NCBI GenBank assembly: GCA_020161505.1
Contig: JAIUNY010000017.1
Location: forward strand, 1 to 63,063
DNA length: 63,063 nucleotides
Direction of reading: 5' to 3'
DNA from: Armatimonadota bacterium
GTDB lineage: Bacteria > Armatimonadota > Fimbriimonadia > Fimbriimonadales > Fimbriimonadaceae
Numbering within the stretch: position 1 is the first letter of the stretch; each line of letters starts with the position of its first letter. Positions 15,212 through 23,567 of this stretch are shown here, piece after piece. Under the pieces are notes generated by a model. The model did not search any database. It had not been told where the DNA came from and saw only the letters and a program-made list of their open reading frames with translations. The position numbers were made by a program, and so were the translations under genes.

Positions 15212-17152
15212 CTACCCCCGAGAACCGATCACTCCGCCGTTCTTCGCTCGGATCGCGATCACGCTCGGACGCGGAACCCCGCTCCCATCCGGAAAACTCG
15301 TCGAGGGAGCCGTGAAGAGCGAACCCTCCCCCGGATGCTGGATGGCCAGGAACGCGGTCTTCCCGTCGGGGGTGAACTCCGGCCCGCAGACTTCGCTGCC
15401 CGGAACAGACGCCATAAACTGCTTCAACTTCCCGCGCTCCGGACCGTCCGTCGGGACGGCAAAGAACCCGTCGCGCAGCTTCATGCTCTTCTCCATGCCA
15501 TCTGTCGCGATCCACAGATTCCCCAGGGCATCAAAGCAGATGTTGTCCGGGCAAGAGATCGGACTGAGTTCGGTCTTGTCGTAGCCCGCGAAGAATGTGG
15601 CTTCGTCTTCAGGATCGCCGCAGACCATGAAGAGCTCCCAGATAAAAGTTGTGGCGCGGTGGTCGTTGGCGCGCTCCATCAGCTCAATGATGTGCCCGTG
15701 GCGGTTCTCCGCTCGAGGATTGGAAGCATCCGGCTCTGCCTTGCCGGCCGTGCCGCGATCCACGTTGTTGGTGCACACAATGTAGACCTTTTCATTGACC
15801 GGATTCACTTCAATGTCCTCCGGTCGATCCATCTTGGTCGCTCCCACCAGATCCGCCGCAATCCGCACATCAATCACCACATCGGCTTGATTTCGGAAGC
15901 CATTTTTTGCCGTCAGAGGCCCGACGCCGTGAACGAGAGGAAGCCATTCCCCGCTCCCATCCGCATTGAACTTGGCGACGAAAAGCGTCCCGTGATCCAT
16001 CAAATCTCGGTTCTTTTTGCGATCCTTGGCATGGTAGTGATCGCGCGACACGAACTTGTAAACGTACTCAAACCGCGAGTCATCCCCGGTGTACATCACC
16101 ACGTGGCCCGATCTTGTGACATGGGTCGTCGCAGCTTCGTGGCGGCACCGACCCAGGGCCGTGCGCTTGCGCGGAGCCCACTCCGGGTCAAACGGGTCAA
16201 TCTCCACCACCCATCCGAGGTGGTTGGCGTCGCAAGCCTTGCTCCGGCAGTCAAAGCGATCGTAACTTTTCTCCCAGGCGTATTCCGAATCTTTCTTTGA
16301 AAGACCATAGCGTTCCGCACTGCGCTTTTCCGCCGGATCGGTGATCGTTTCCGCGTAAGCGTACATGTCCTGGAAGTTTTCTTCCCCGCTCAAGACCGTT
16401 CCCCAAGGCGTTTTTCCGGCGGAGCAGTTGGCAAAGGTGCCGGTGGCTGTCGTTCCTGTCGGATGCTCCGAGGTTTTCATCCGCGAATCTCCGCGAGCCG
16501 GGCCACTGATTTCCATTTTCGAGAATGCTGTCCAGCGCTTGTTGAATTTGCTCGCCCGAATCGGTCGCCATTTCCCTTCTACCAGTTCGATTTCCGTCAC
16601 CGAAAAGCCCACGGCATTCATCACGACATCGGTCTGCTCTTTCGATTGCTCCGAAGGGTTCTTGATCGGGAACATCAATTCTGGATTGACATACTCATGG
16701 TTCACCGCGAGCAAACCGCGCGCCGAATTGTCACTGCCATAGGGCAGGGGCAGATACCCGACAAAGTCGTTGTTGTAGCCGAAGCTCTTCGCCTGGGCCT
16801 CCGGCGTAATGGATCCCGCCACGAAGCCTGGAACGCCGCGAGCCATGGGATCGCCCCAGCGCAGCACAACTTCGGCTTCATATCCCGCTGAGACCATGAG
16901 AGTCTCCGCCGTCGAAGGAGCAATCGGCTCAAAGTCGAGGCCCGTCGGGGAAAGGGGAGTCTTGGGCGTCGCCTTTGCAGGCTCACAGGCCATCAGCCCG
17001 GTTCCAACGCCTGCGATCAGCCCGGCTTTCAGCAGTCCGCGGCGGGACACGCGCTCGCTGACAATGCTGGAGAAAATCGCTCCCTTTCCATCCCCCGATC
17101 GAATCACATCATCTTCGTCGTAGTGGTTGCCGCGCAGATCGCTCATGCTCAT
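15212..17152 (-). CDS. phoX: PhoX-family alkaline phosphatase (DUF839), Tat-exported
   Basis: A 646-residue protein of the PhoX/DUF839 family. The N-terminal SRRGLLKAGLIAGVGTGL is a twin-arginine signal followed by Cys in LMACEP, so it may be a Tat lipoprotein. Family blocks include LLAVNHEYVNPELMFP, NCSAGKTPWGTVLSGEENF, NHLGWVVEIDPFDP, LGRCRHEAATTHVT, VYKFVS, RPEDIEVNP and CPDNICFDALGNLWIATDG. PhoX enzymes are Ca/Fe-dependent phosphomonoesterases induced by phosphate starvation. A TTAACAATTC element shared with pstB lies upstream. The start codon could equally be 17146. Confidence 0.88.
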   Translation of the reverse strand: MSMSDLRGNHYDEDDVIRSGDGKGAIFSSIVSERVSRRGLLKAGLIAGVGTGLMACEPAKATPKTPLSPTGLDFEPIAPSTAETLMVSAGYEAEVVLRWGDPMARGVPGFVAGSITPEAQAKSFGYNNDFVGYLPLPYGSDNSARGLLAVNHEYVNPELMFPIKNPSEQSKEQTDVVMNAVGFSVTEIELVEGKWRPIRASKFNKRWTAFSKMEISGPARGDSRMKTSEHPTGTTATGTFANCSAGKTPWGTVLSGEENFQDMYAYAETITDPAEKRSAERYGLSKKDSEYAWEKSYDRFDCRSKACDANHLGWVVEIDPFDPEWAPRKRTALGRCRHEAATTHVTRSGHVVMYTGDDSRFEYVYKFVSRDHYHAKDRKKNRDLMDHGTLFVAKFNADGSGEWLPLVHGVGPLTAKNGFRNQADVVIDVRIAADLVGATKMDRPEDIEVNPVNEKVYIVCTNNVDRGTAGKAEPDASNPRAENRHGHIIELMERANDHRATTFIWELFMVCGDPEDEATFFAGYDKTELSPISCPDNICFDALGNLWIATDGMEKSMKLRDGFFAVPTDGPERGKLKQFMASVPGSEVCGPEFTPDGKTAFLAIQHPGEGSLFTAPSTSFPDGSGVPRPSVIAIRAKNGGVIGSRG

Positions 17153-17220
17153 ATGATATCTGCGAGACTCCCTTTCTTTCCTCGTCGAGGGCCGATTCGG
17201 ATGCGCTCTTTCATCGGTTC

Positions 17221-17230
17221 TTAACAATTC
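17221..17230 (-). promoter_or_regulatory. Candidate Pho-box-like site between phoX and rpoZ
   Basis: TTAACAATTC on the plus strand, GAATTGTTAA in the phoX direction, lies about 70 nt before phoX. It is identical over ten bases to 10815-10824 before pstB. It is also about 75 nt upstream of divergent rpoZ, so either gene could be its target. Confidence 0.35.
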
Positions 17231-17305
17231 AGCCGGAGGCGCCGTGGCCGATCAGCGGGACCCGGCAATCCTCCTCACCGAATCATGGTAATCTCTTGCA
17301 CTTCC

Positions 17306-17830
17306 ATGAGCGCCCACGAGAAGATCTTCCCTGCGCCTGACATCCTTAACGAAGTCGAATACGGCAAGTTTGTTCTGACAAACCTTGCCGCAAAGCGCGC
17401 TAAGCAGATCAAAGAAGGCGCGCCCCCGCTTGTTCGTATCGATACAAGCCACCCTCTGAGCATTGCTCTGGCGGAAATCGCCGCCGGCAAGATCAAGCCG
17501 ATTCTCGGATCCGACGCGCAAGCAGCGGAGCTCGAAGAAGATTACTCAGCTCTCGACGAACTCGGCCTGGACGACGTCGGCCTGCTCCTTCCCGGAGTGG
17601 ATGACGACGAACTCGACGACGACCTCCTCGGACTCGGTGCCTTTGGCGACGAGGACGAAGAAGAAACCGAAGAGGAAGAAGTCGCTGAGGGCTCTCTCGC
17701 CGATATCCTGGGGGATGCCGACGAAGAGGAAGTCGAAGCGGCTCCGGCGGGCGATGAAAACGAAATGTCTCTCGATGATCTGGCCGAGGAAGAAGAAGCC
17801 GGAAACGACGAAGACGGCAACGACATCTAA
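17306..17830 (+). CDS. rpoZ: RNA polymerase omega subunit with acidic C-terminal extension
   Basis: A 174-residue protein. The first about 70 residues carry the omega fold: LNEVEYGKFVLTNLAAKRAKQIKEG, then HPLSIALAEIAAGKI. Omega assists assembly of the beta-prime subunit. A tail of about 100 residues, mostly Asp and Glu (DDDELDDD, DEDEEETEEEE, DADEEEVE), follows and is not part of ordinary omega, which is about 70-100 residues. It heads an operon with dnaJ (3 nt gap), prmA and rsmE. The ATG at 17306 is preferred over 17285. Confidence 0.78.
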   Translation: MSAHEKIFPAPDILNEVEYGKFVLTNLAAKRAKQIKEGAPPLVRIDTSHPLSIALAEIAAGKIKPILGSDAQAAELEEDYSALDELGLDDVGLLLPGVDDDELDDDLLGLGAFGDEDEEETEEEEVAEGSLADILGDADEEEVEAAPAGDENEMSLDDLAEEEEAGNDEDGNDI

Positions 17831-17833
17831 GCC

Positions 17834-18964
17834 ATGGCCGGATCGGACCCCTACGCCATCTTAGGGGTCGCCCGCGATGCGACCCCCGATCAAATCAAGT
17901 CGGCGTACCGCAAGCTCGCCCGGCAGTACCACCCCGACGTCAATCCCAACGATCCTTCGGCGGAAGAGAAATTCAAGGAAGTCTCAACCGCCTACGCCGT
18001 TCTGAGTGACCCCGAGAAGAAGGCCCGGTACGACCAGTACGGCGTCACGGACGACCAAGCTGGCCCAAGCGGCAACCCAGGAGATTTCTTCGGCGGGGCT
18101 GGAGGATTTGGCGACCTCTTCGAGGCATTCTTTGGCGGGGCCGGAGCCCAACAATCTCGGCGAGCTGGCACCATCCGCGACGGAGACGACATCCGCGCCG
18201 AAGCCGTGGTCAGCCTCCGCGAAGTGCTGGACGGCATCGAAAAGAAAGTTTCCTACCGACGAAGCGTGGTCTGCGACACCTGCGGCGGCATGGGAACCGC
18301 CGATCGATCCACCCCTCCTCGATGCAACGAGTGTAACGGTCGGGGCGTCGTCACTGCCGTCAAACAGACTTTCATCGGCAGTATCCGCACCCAAACCGCT
18401 TGCCCGAAGTGTCGGGGTGAAGGGTTCACCGTTCCGAATCCCTGCGGATCGTGTCAGGGCCAGGGCGTCGTGCCGAAAAGCGAGGAGCTCTTCGTCAGCG
18501 TGCCCGTGGGCGTTGAATCCGGGCAAACCCTGAGGGTCAGTGGACGCGGCTCCGAAGGCATCCGTGGGGGCACTCCTGGCGATCTCTATGTCGTCCTCCA
18601 CGTTGCGGACGATTCCCGTTTCGAGCGGGAAGGCCGGAACCTCGCCACCCAAGCCGACATCAGCTTCGCTCAGGCAGCCCTCGGTGACACCATCCTCATT
18701 GATGGGCTCTCCGGGCAGCTAGAAATCAACATCGAGCCAGGAACCCAGCCCGGCGACACCTTCCGTATCAAAGGCGAGGGACTTCCTCGTCTGGGCGGTG
18801 GATCGCGTGGCGATTTGTTTGTGCAGCTCAACCTCGTGGTTCCGAAGAAAATCAGCGATGCCGAGGCCGCGCTCCTGCGAGAGTTCGCTGAACTTCGGGG
18901 CGAAACGGTGCCGAAAGGAGCCGGAAAGGGCGGCTTCTTCGAGAAAATCTTCAAGAAGCGATGA
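17834..18964 (+). CDS. dnaJ: Chaperone protein DnaJ
   Basis: A 376-residue type I J-protein, co-chaperone of DnaK. The J domain shows DPYAILGVARDATPDQIKSAY and the HPD triad in YHPDVN. The Gly/Phe linker is GDFFGGAGGFGDLFEAFFGG. The zinc domain has all four repeats (CDTCGGMG, CNECNGRG, CPKCRGEG, CGSCQGQG), and the C-terminal substrate-binding barrels end in a basic KIFKKR. No dnaK or grpE is adjacent and no CIRCE operator was found. The last 4 nt overlap prmA. Confidence 0.96.
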   Translation: MAGSDPYAILGVARDATPDQIKSAYRKLARQYHPDVNPNDPSAEEKFKEVSTAYAVLSDPEKKARYDQYGVTDDQAGPSGNPGDFFGGAGGFGDLFEAFFGGAGAQQSRRAGTIRDGDDIRAEAVVSLREVLDGIEKKVSYRRSVVCDTCGGMGTADRSTPPRCNECNGRGVVTAVKQTFIGSIRTQTACPKCRGEGFTVPNPCGSCQGQGVVPKSEELFVSVPVGVESGQTLRVSGRGSEGIRGGTPGDLYVVLHVADDSRFEREGRNLATQADISFAQAALGDTILIDGLSGQLEINIEPGTQPGDTFRIKGEGLPRLGGGSRGDLFVQLNLVVPKKISDAEAALLREFAELRGETVPKGAGKGGFFEKIFKKR

Positions 18965-19800
18965 GCGTGTGGAAGGAAGTCAAGGCGATTCTGCCGCAAG
19001 CCCCCCTCGATTGGTCGACGTGGGACGAAGTGTTTGAGCGCCATGGAATCCATGGAACCGTTCAGACCGACGAACCTCCGACCCTCGCTGGTTTTCTGTC
19101 TCCGGACGACATGGCCAAGTTGCCCGATCTCGATGCCGAACTCCGTGAACTGGGTGCAACCGACGTCGAGCTTCGCGATGTCCCGGAAGTGGACTGGGCC
19201 GAGGCGTGGAAGCAGTTTTTCGTTCCCCGACGCATCGGCGAAAGGTTTGTCGTGGTGCCGAGTTGGGAAGACTACTCGCCCGAGCCGGGCAATTTGGTCA
19301 TCACTCTCGATCCGGGTCAGGCTTTTGGAACGGGCGATCACCCCACCACCAGAGGTTGTTTGGAGCTCCTTGAAAAAGTCGGCTGCGCAGGCAAGGAGAT
19401 CGCTGATATCGGCTGCGGGAGCGGGATTCTTACCGTCGGCGCGGCTCTGCTCGGCGCACGGTCGCTTGTTGCGGTCGATGTCGAGGCGGTCTGCGTCCGC
19501 TCGACACTGGAGAACCTCGAGCGCAATGGAGGGTCTGCAGAGGTCTTCCAGGGCCTCGGGTTTGATCCTCTGCCTTCCTACGCCACGTTTGATCTTGTGG
19601 TCAGCAACATCATCAGCGCGGCCCTCATCGGACTCGCCCCTCAGGCGGCGGGTCGCGTGCGGTCAGGCGGACACTGGATCGTCAGCGGAATCATCCACGA
19701 GAACTGGCCCGATGTCGAGGCAAAGGCCAGAAGCTGCGGCTTCGCGACCGGCGAAGTGTTCCGCGAAGGTGATTGGGTCGCGGCGGTGTTTTCTCGATGA
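18961..19800 (+). CDS. prmA: Ribosomal protein L11 methyltransferase
   Basis: A 279-residue SAM-dependent methyltransferase that trimethylates L11. The N-terminal substrate-binding domain is followed by FFVPRRIGERFVVVPSW, TLDPGQAFGTGDHPTTRGCLE, SAM motif I IADIGCGSGILTVGAALLGA, DVEAVCV and the catalytic-site region LVVSNIISAALIGLAP (NI motif). It is coupled to dnaJ upstream and rsmE downstream by ATGA overlaps. Confidence 0.93.
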   Translation: MSVWKEVKAILPQAPLDWSTWDEVFERHGIHGTVQTDEPPTLAGFLSPDDMAKLPDLDAELRELGATDVELRDVPEVDWAEAWKQFFVPRRIGERFVVVPSWEDYSPEPGNLVITLDPGQAFGTGDHPTTRGCLELLEKVGCAGKEIADIGCGSGILTVGAALLGARSLVAVDVEAVCVRSTLENLERNGGSAEVFQGLGFDPLPSYATFDLVVSNIISAALIGLAPQAAGRVRSGGHWIVSGIIHENWPDVEAKARSCGFATGEVFREGDWVAAVFSR

Positions 19801-20498
19801 AGCCCTTGCCCATTCGAGCGCTCCCCCGTGCTTTCGTTGGCGGAATTGAAGCCGAACTTCCCGAGTCCATCGAGCTGCCGAACGAGGAATTCAAGAAGTT
19901 TCATGACGTGCTCCGGCTCCGATCCGGGGCAGAGGTCGCGATCCTCCCAGGCGACGGAAGATTGATCCGATGCCGCATGGAAGGCCGCTCCGTCGCGCCG
20001 TTAGAGGTCTACCACCCTCAAACCGAAAGCTCGGTTCGGCTGACTCTGGCTTTGGCCTATCCTAAGCCAGACAAGTTAGACGAATCGCTGCGAATGGCGA
20101 CCGAAATGGGGGTTTCCGAGTTTATTTTGTTCCCCTCCCGCAGGAGCGTGGTGAAGTGGGACGAGGAAAAGCTCAAGGCGAAGCAACGCCGATGGGAGGC
20201 GATCATCCGGGAGGCCGCCGAAGTCTCGTTCCGTACCCATCTACCGTCACTGGTTTTTGTCAAAGATTTACCGTCCCTTCTTGTCGCTTTCCCTCATGCC
20301 CAGGTGCTGAGTGAGGTCGAAGGCGTCCCCAAGACTTTTGCCGCCTCCGAGTCGCCGTGTCTCGTGGTTGGCCCGGAGGGGGGATGGGATCCGCGCGAGG
20401 TTGCGGAAATTGGTGACCGAGCCATCACCCTTGGCCCCCGAGTGCTCCGGGTGGATACCGCCGTGGCCGCCGCTTGTTCCCTCGCTCTGCTTGCCTGA
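19797..20498 (+). CDS. rsmE: 16S rRNA (uracil-1498-N3)-methyltransferase RsmE
   Basis: A 233-residue SPOUT methyltransferase acting on 16S rRNA U1498. A PUA-like N-terminal domain (NEEFKKFHDVLRLRSGAEVAILPGDG) precedes the knotted domain: ALAYPKPDKLDESLRMATEMGVSEFILFPSRRSV, RWEAIIREAAEVSFRTHLP, LVVGPEGGWDPREVAE and LGPRVLRVDTAVAAA. The ATG at 19797 overlaps the prmA stop by 4 nt, the natural coupled start. Confidence 0.93.
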   Translation: MKPLPIRALPRAFVGGIEAELPESIELPNEEFKKFHDVLRLRSGAEVAILPGDGRLIRCRMEGRSVAPLEVYHPQTESSVRLTLALAYPKPDKLDESLRMATEMGVSEFILFPSRRSVVKWDEEKLKAKQRRWEAIIREAAEVSFRTHLPSLVFVKDLPSLLVAFPHAQVLSEVEGVPKTFAASESPCLVVGPEGGWDPREVAEIGDRAITLGPRVLRVDTAVAAACSLALLA

Positions 20499-20551
20499 AC
20501 CCAGGCCTCACACACCCGCTCCCGCTCTAGGCTGTTCGTGCTGACCTTTCC

Positions 20552-21247
20552 CTAGTCGAACAACGATCCCGTGCTCGCGCGGGCGATGAGTTCGGGGCCC
20601 TCGTTTCGCGGATTCCCCACCGCAGCACCGACGGGATACATCTCCAGGCTTCCGTTTGGCAAAGATCGAAGCAGCGGAAGCACCTTCGCACTGTCCCGCT
20701 CGAACGGATCTAGCCAGAGATCCCAGTCGCGCTCGTCGAGAATGACCGGCATTCGGTCATGCAGTTCCTGCATTTCCCGATTCGCTTCCGTGGTCAGAAT
20801 GGTCACGGTTTCCAAGTACCCCTCCATCCGCTCCCAGGTCTCGTAGAGCCCGGCGAAGGCCATCACCCGACCCTGCGGTTGATGGATGTAGAAGGCCTGC
20901 TTGTTCCCTTTCGATCCTCGCCATTCGTAGAATCCATCGGCGGGGATCAGGCAGCGTCGGTACTTCAGCGCCCCGCGAAAGCTCGGTTTCTCCGCGGCCG
21001 TCTCGCTCCGGGCATTGATGAGCTTCTGCCCGATACTCGGATCATTCGCCCAACTCGGAATGAGGCCCCACTGATAAAACGACGCCCCGCGAACCCCTTC
21101 GCGAACCGCAATCGCCACCACAGGATCCGTCGGAGCTAAATTGAAACTGCCCGGGTACTCCTCGAAATCAGAGAGACCGGGCAGAGGAACCGCGCCGAAC
21201 TGATCTCGAACGGCGCGGCCATTGACAAACACGAATCGAGCGCACAT
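20552..21247 (-). CDS. SOS response-associated peptidase (SRAP/HMCES family)
   Basis: A 231-residue SRAP protein. Met-Cys at the N-terminus (MCARF) supplies the catalytic Cys2 that forms a thiazolidine crosslink with abasic sites in single-stranded DNA. NLAPTDPVVAI, WGLIPSWAND, INARSETAAEKPSF, RRCLIPADGFYEW (active-site Glu), FAGLYETW and HDRMPVIL (active-site His) are all intact. The start shares one base with the stop of the upstream large gene (TAATG), suggesting coupling. Confidence 0.93.
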   Translation of the reverse strand: MCARFVFVNGRAVRDQFGAVPLPGLSDFEEYPGSFNLAPTDPVVAIAVREGVRGASFYQWGLIPSWANDPSIGQKLINARSETAAEKPSFRGALKYRRCLIPADGFYEWRGSKGNKQAFYIHQPQGRVMAFAGLYETWERMEGYLETVTILTTEANREMQELHDRMPVILDERDWDLWLDPFERDSAKVLPLLRSLPNGSLEMYPVGAAVGNPRNEGPELIARASTGSLFD

Positions 21248-23472
21248 TAGGGCTTGATCGCAGGCGGGCCACCGATGCCCTGGAACCCTTGCATCATCAT
21301 CTGGAAGAATGGATCCTTCTTCATCGCTTCTTCCTGCGCCGCCACCGCATCGGCCATGCCGGGAGGAAGGTTGTTGATGCCGTATTCCGACCGCTTGACG
21401 TTTTGCAGATCCTGGAGCGTGCCAGAGATCGCTTGACCAGGCATCAAAACGGCCTTGACATGGAGCACCGTTCGATCTCCCACCCGCATCTTAGTGAACA
21501 TCGAGGAGAAGTTCTGCATCTCGGCCGCGAACTGCGGCTGAGACATGAACTGTCGGAACAAAGCAGCCTCCATCGGCCCAAAGGCTCCGCCCCCACCCAT
21601 CATCGAGTTCTCATTCGCCAGGAGACAGGGGCCTTGCTCGACGGCGGCAATCAGGTAGCCCTGCGGCGAGAGGCCATTCGCGAGCATCTCGCTCGGTTCA
21701 TCCACGCGAGGTGTCAGGTAGGCCCACGGATTTCCGCCCTCTCCAAACAGAGTTCCGAGAGTTGGGGCCTGCGGCGGCTTTGATTCGTCGTACGTCGCCA
21801 TCACCGGGTTGGCTTGCAGAAGTTCCGCAAGAATGCCCCGGGCTGCTGGGCTCAAGCTCCCCACCGAGACCCGCTCCCCTCGGCGCAGAGTTCCGCGCTG
21901 AGCGGTTGACATGGCGCCATACACTCTCAGCATGTCCCAGCTGGAATCGCCGAACAGGGTTTGGAAGGCTCCGGCCGCGAGGATTTGAAGCCGAGTCTGC
22001 GCCACGCCGTTTTGCTCGGCGGTCGGATTTGCATAGGCAAAAGCTGCCGATTCATCCAGGGTCGGGATTCGACCATTGGCGGTCTGACTCAGGAATTTCG
22101 CCAAGGAAACCCGTTCGATGCGATCCTTCTTGGATTCTCCAATATCAGACGGCGCGATGATCCACCATCCGGCTTCGGCTTCCTCTTCGAAGCTTGCAAC
22201 CTGGCGGCGAATGCTGCGCACATCCTTGAGTTCCTGGTACGAGTAGCTGTAGCCGAAGCTGTCGGGAAGACAGGCCACCAAGTTCTTCCCGCTGGTGCCA
22301 GCAGAAAAGTGGAGGGCTTCTCCGAGAGGATAGGCCAAGGGCTCGTATTGATCCGGCTGGCGCAGGATATCAAGAATCTGGCCGAGACCGGTCGGCTGCG
22401 TCGAGCCGGGGTTGAGCATTTGCTTGGTAAAGGTGACCAATTGCTGACTGATCGGACCCAGTTGGAGTGGCTGCTTGTCGCTCGGCCAAGCAGGGAGCCA
22501 GCTTTCTTCATCTTCGCTCTGCATCTCCTCTGTTGCGGCGACAGCTACCGACCCAGCCGCCGCAGCAGTGGCGGCGCGTGGAGCTCGATCAGGGGAAGGC
22601 AGCCCGTAGTTCTCGCGGATATAGTCGCCGCTCAACGATTCTTCGGCCTGAGCCAGGGTTCGACCTCGGGCATCCAGCACCTTGATGGAGACATTAAAGA
22701 ATCCATCTTCACCACCCGGGTAGGGAGTGATGACCATGATGATCTTGTTGATATTCTTGATCGGCTCTCGTTTCGGGCGCTTGCCATACATCTCCTCCAT
22801 CCGCTCCAGGTACTGCTGATACTCGGGAGAATCGGACATGTCCTCTGAATTGTCGCCGGTAGCATTTTCCTCGGTAATTCCCTCATTCAGCTCGGCAATC
22901 CAAGCATCCAGCAGCCGCCGATCCACGGCTGGGAGCATGCCTTGGCCTCGGTAGGGACTGGTGGAGAGGACGTACCGATCCATGCCCGCTGCGTTGGCAA
23001 AAGCCGCGTAAGGCGCGGTTTGGATCAACCGATTGGTAAAGAGAAATCGAGCATCTGGCTCCCAGTCCCAAGAATCCTCGCCGATGCCCAGCTTTTGAGG
23101 CTTGGTCAGGAGGCCAAGCACGTCTCTGGCCTCCTTGAGGTTGTTCAGCATGCTTTGGCGATCGGCGATCCCTTGCTTCTCTGCCCGTTCGGCATCGTGG
23201 ACGAGGCGGATGGTTCCCGAAGCATCCATCCATTTGTTCCCCGTGACCTGGGCGACCTTGTCCAGGAGCTGGCGCACGCTCACGTCCTTGACATTGATCA
23301 CGACCACCTCGTTTGCCGCGCTCTGATGGACATCAATCGGAATGCCGGAGGATTGGGAAAGCTGCTGCATCGCTCCCTGGACGGTGGTGCCAAAGGTGGT
23401 GAGGCTGACCATCTTGTCCAGGTCGGCGGTCTGCCCGGTCATGAGAAGCGCGGCGATCAAGGCGTTTGTCAT
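21247..23472 (-). CDS. Large exported protein with STN-like domain (paralog A)
   Basis: A 741-residue exported protein, family not named. After a weak signal sequence it has an STN-like (secretin/TonB short N-terminal) domain: FGTTVQGAMQQLSQSSGIPIDV, then VINVKDVSVRQLLDKVAQVTGNKWM. The rest is mixed, with long Gln/Pro/Asp-rich stretches and a conserved MVITPYPGGEDGFFNVSIKVLDARGRTLA strand set. The gene at 23568 has the same plan, so the two are tandem diverged paralogs. AGGA precedes the ATG at 23472. Possibly an outer-membrane or secretion-associated scaffold; not established. Confidence 0.6.
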   Translation of the reverse strand: MTNALIAALLMTGQTADLDKMVSLTTFGTTVQGAMQQLSQSSGIPIDVHQSAANEVVVINVKDVSVRQLLDKVAQVTGNKWMDASGTIRLVHDAERAEKQGIADRQSMLNNLKEARDVLGLLTKPQKLGIGEDSWDWEPDARFLFTNRLIQTAPYAAFANAAGMDRYVLSTSPYRGQGMLPAVDRRLLDAWIAELNEGITEENATGDNSEDMSDSPEYQQYLERMEEMYGKRPKREPIKNINKIIMVITPYPGGEDGFFNVSIKVLDARGRTLAQAEESLSGDYIRENYGLPSPDRAPRAATAAAAGSVAVAATEEMQSEDEESWLPAWPSDKQPLQLGPISQQLVTFTKQMLNPGSTQPTGLGQILDILRQPDQYEPLAYPLGEALHFSAGTSGKNLVACLPDSFGYSYSYQELKDVRSIRRQVASFEEEAEAGWWIIAPSDIGESKKDRIERVSLAKFLSQTANGRIPTLDESAAFAYANPTAEQNGVAQTRLQILAAGAFQTLFGDSSWDMLRVYGAMSTAQRGTLRRGERVSVGSLSPAARGILAELLQANPVMATYDESKPPQAPTLGTLFGEGGNPWAYLTPRVDEPSEMLANGLSPQGYLIAAVEQGPCLLANENSMMGGGGAFGPMEAALFRQFMSQPQFAAEMQNFSSMFTKMRVGDRTVLHVKAVLMPGQAISGTLQDLQNVKRSEYGINNLPPGMADAVAAQEEAMKKDPFFQMMMQGFQGIGGPPAIKP

Positions 23473-23567
23473 AGAGAAATCCTGCTGACTATCGTAACAC
23501 GTAAGGGCCTCACTTTGATCCCACAAACCGAGGCCTTATCCAGATAACGCTGATCCCGCCGGGCGGG

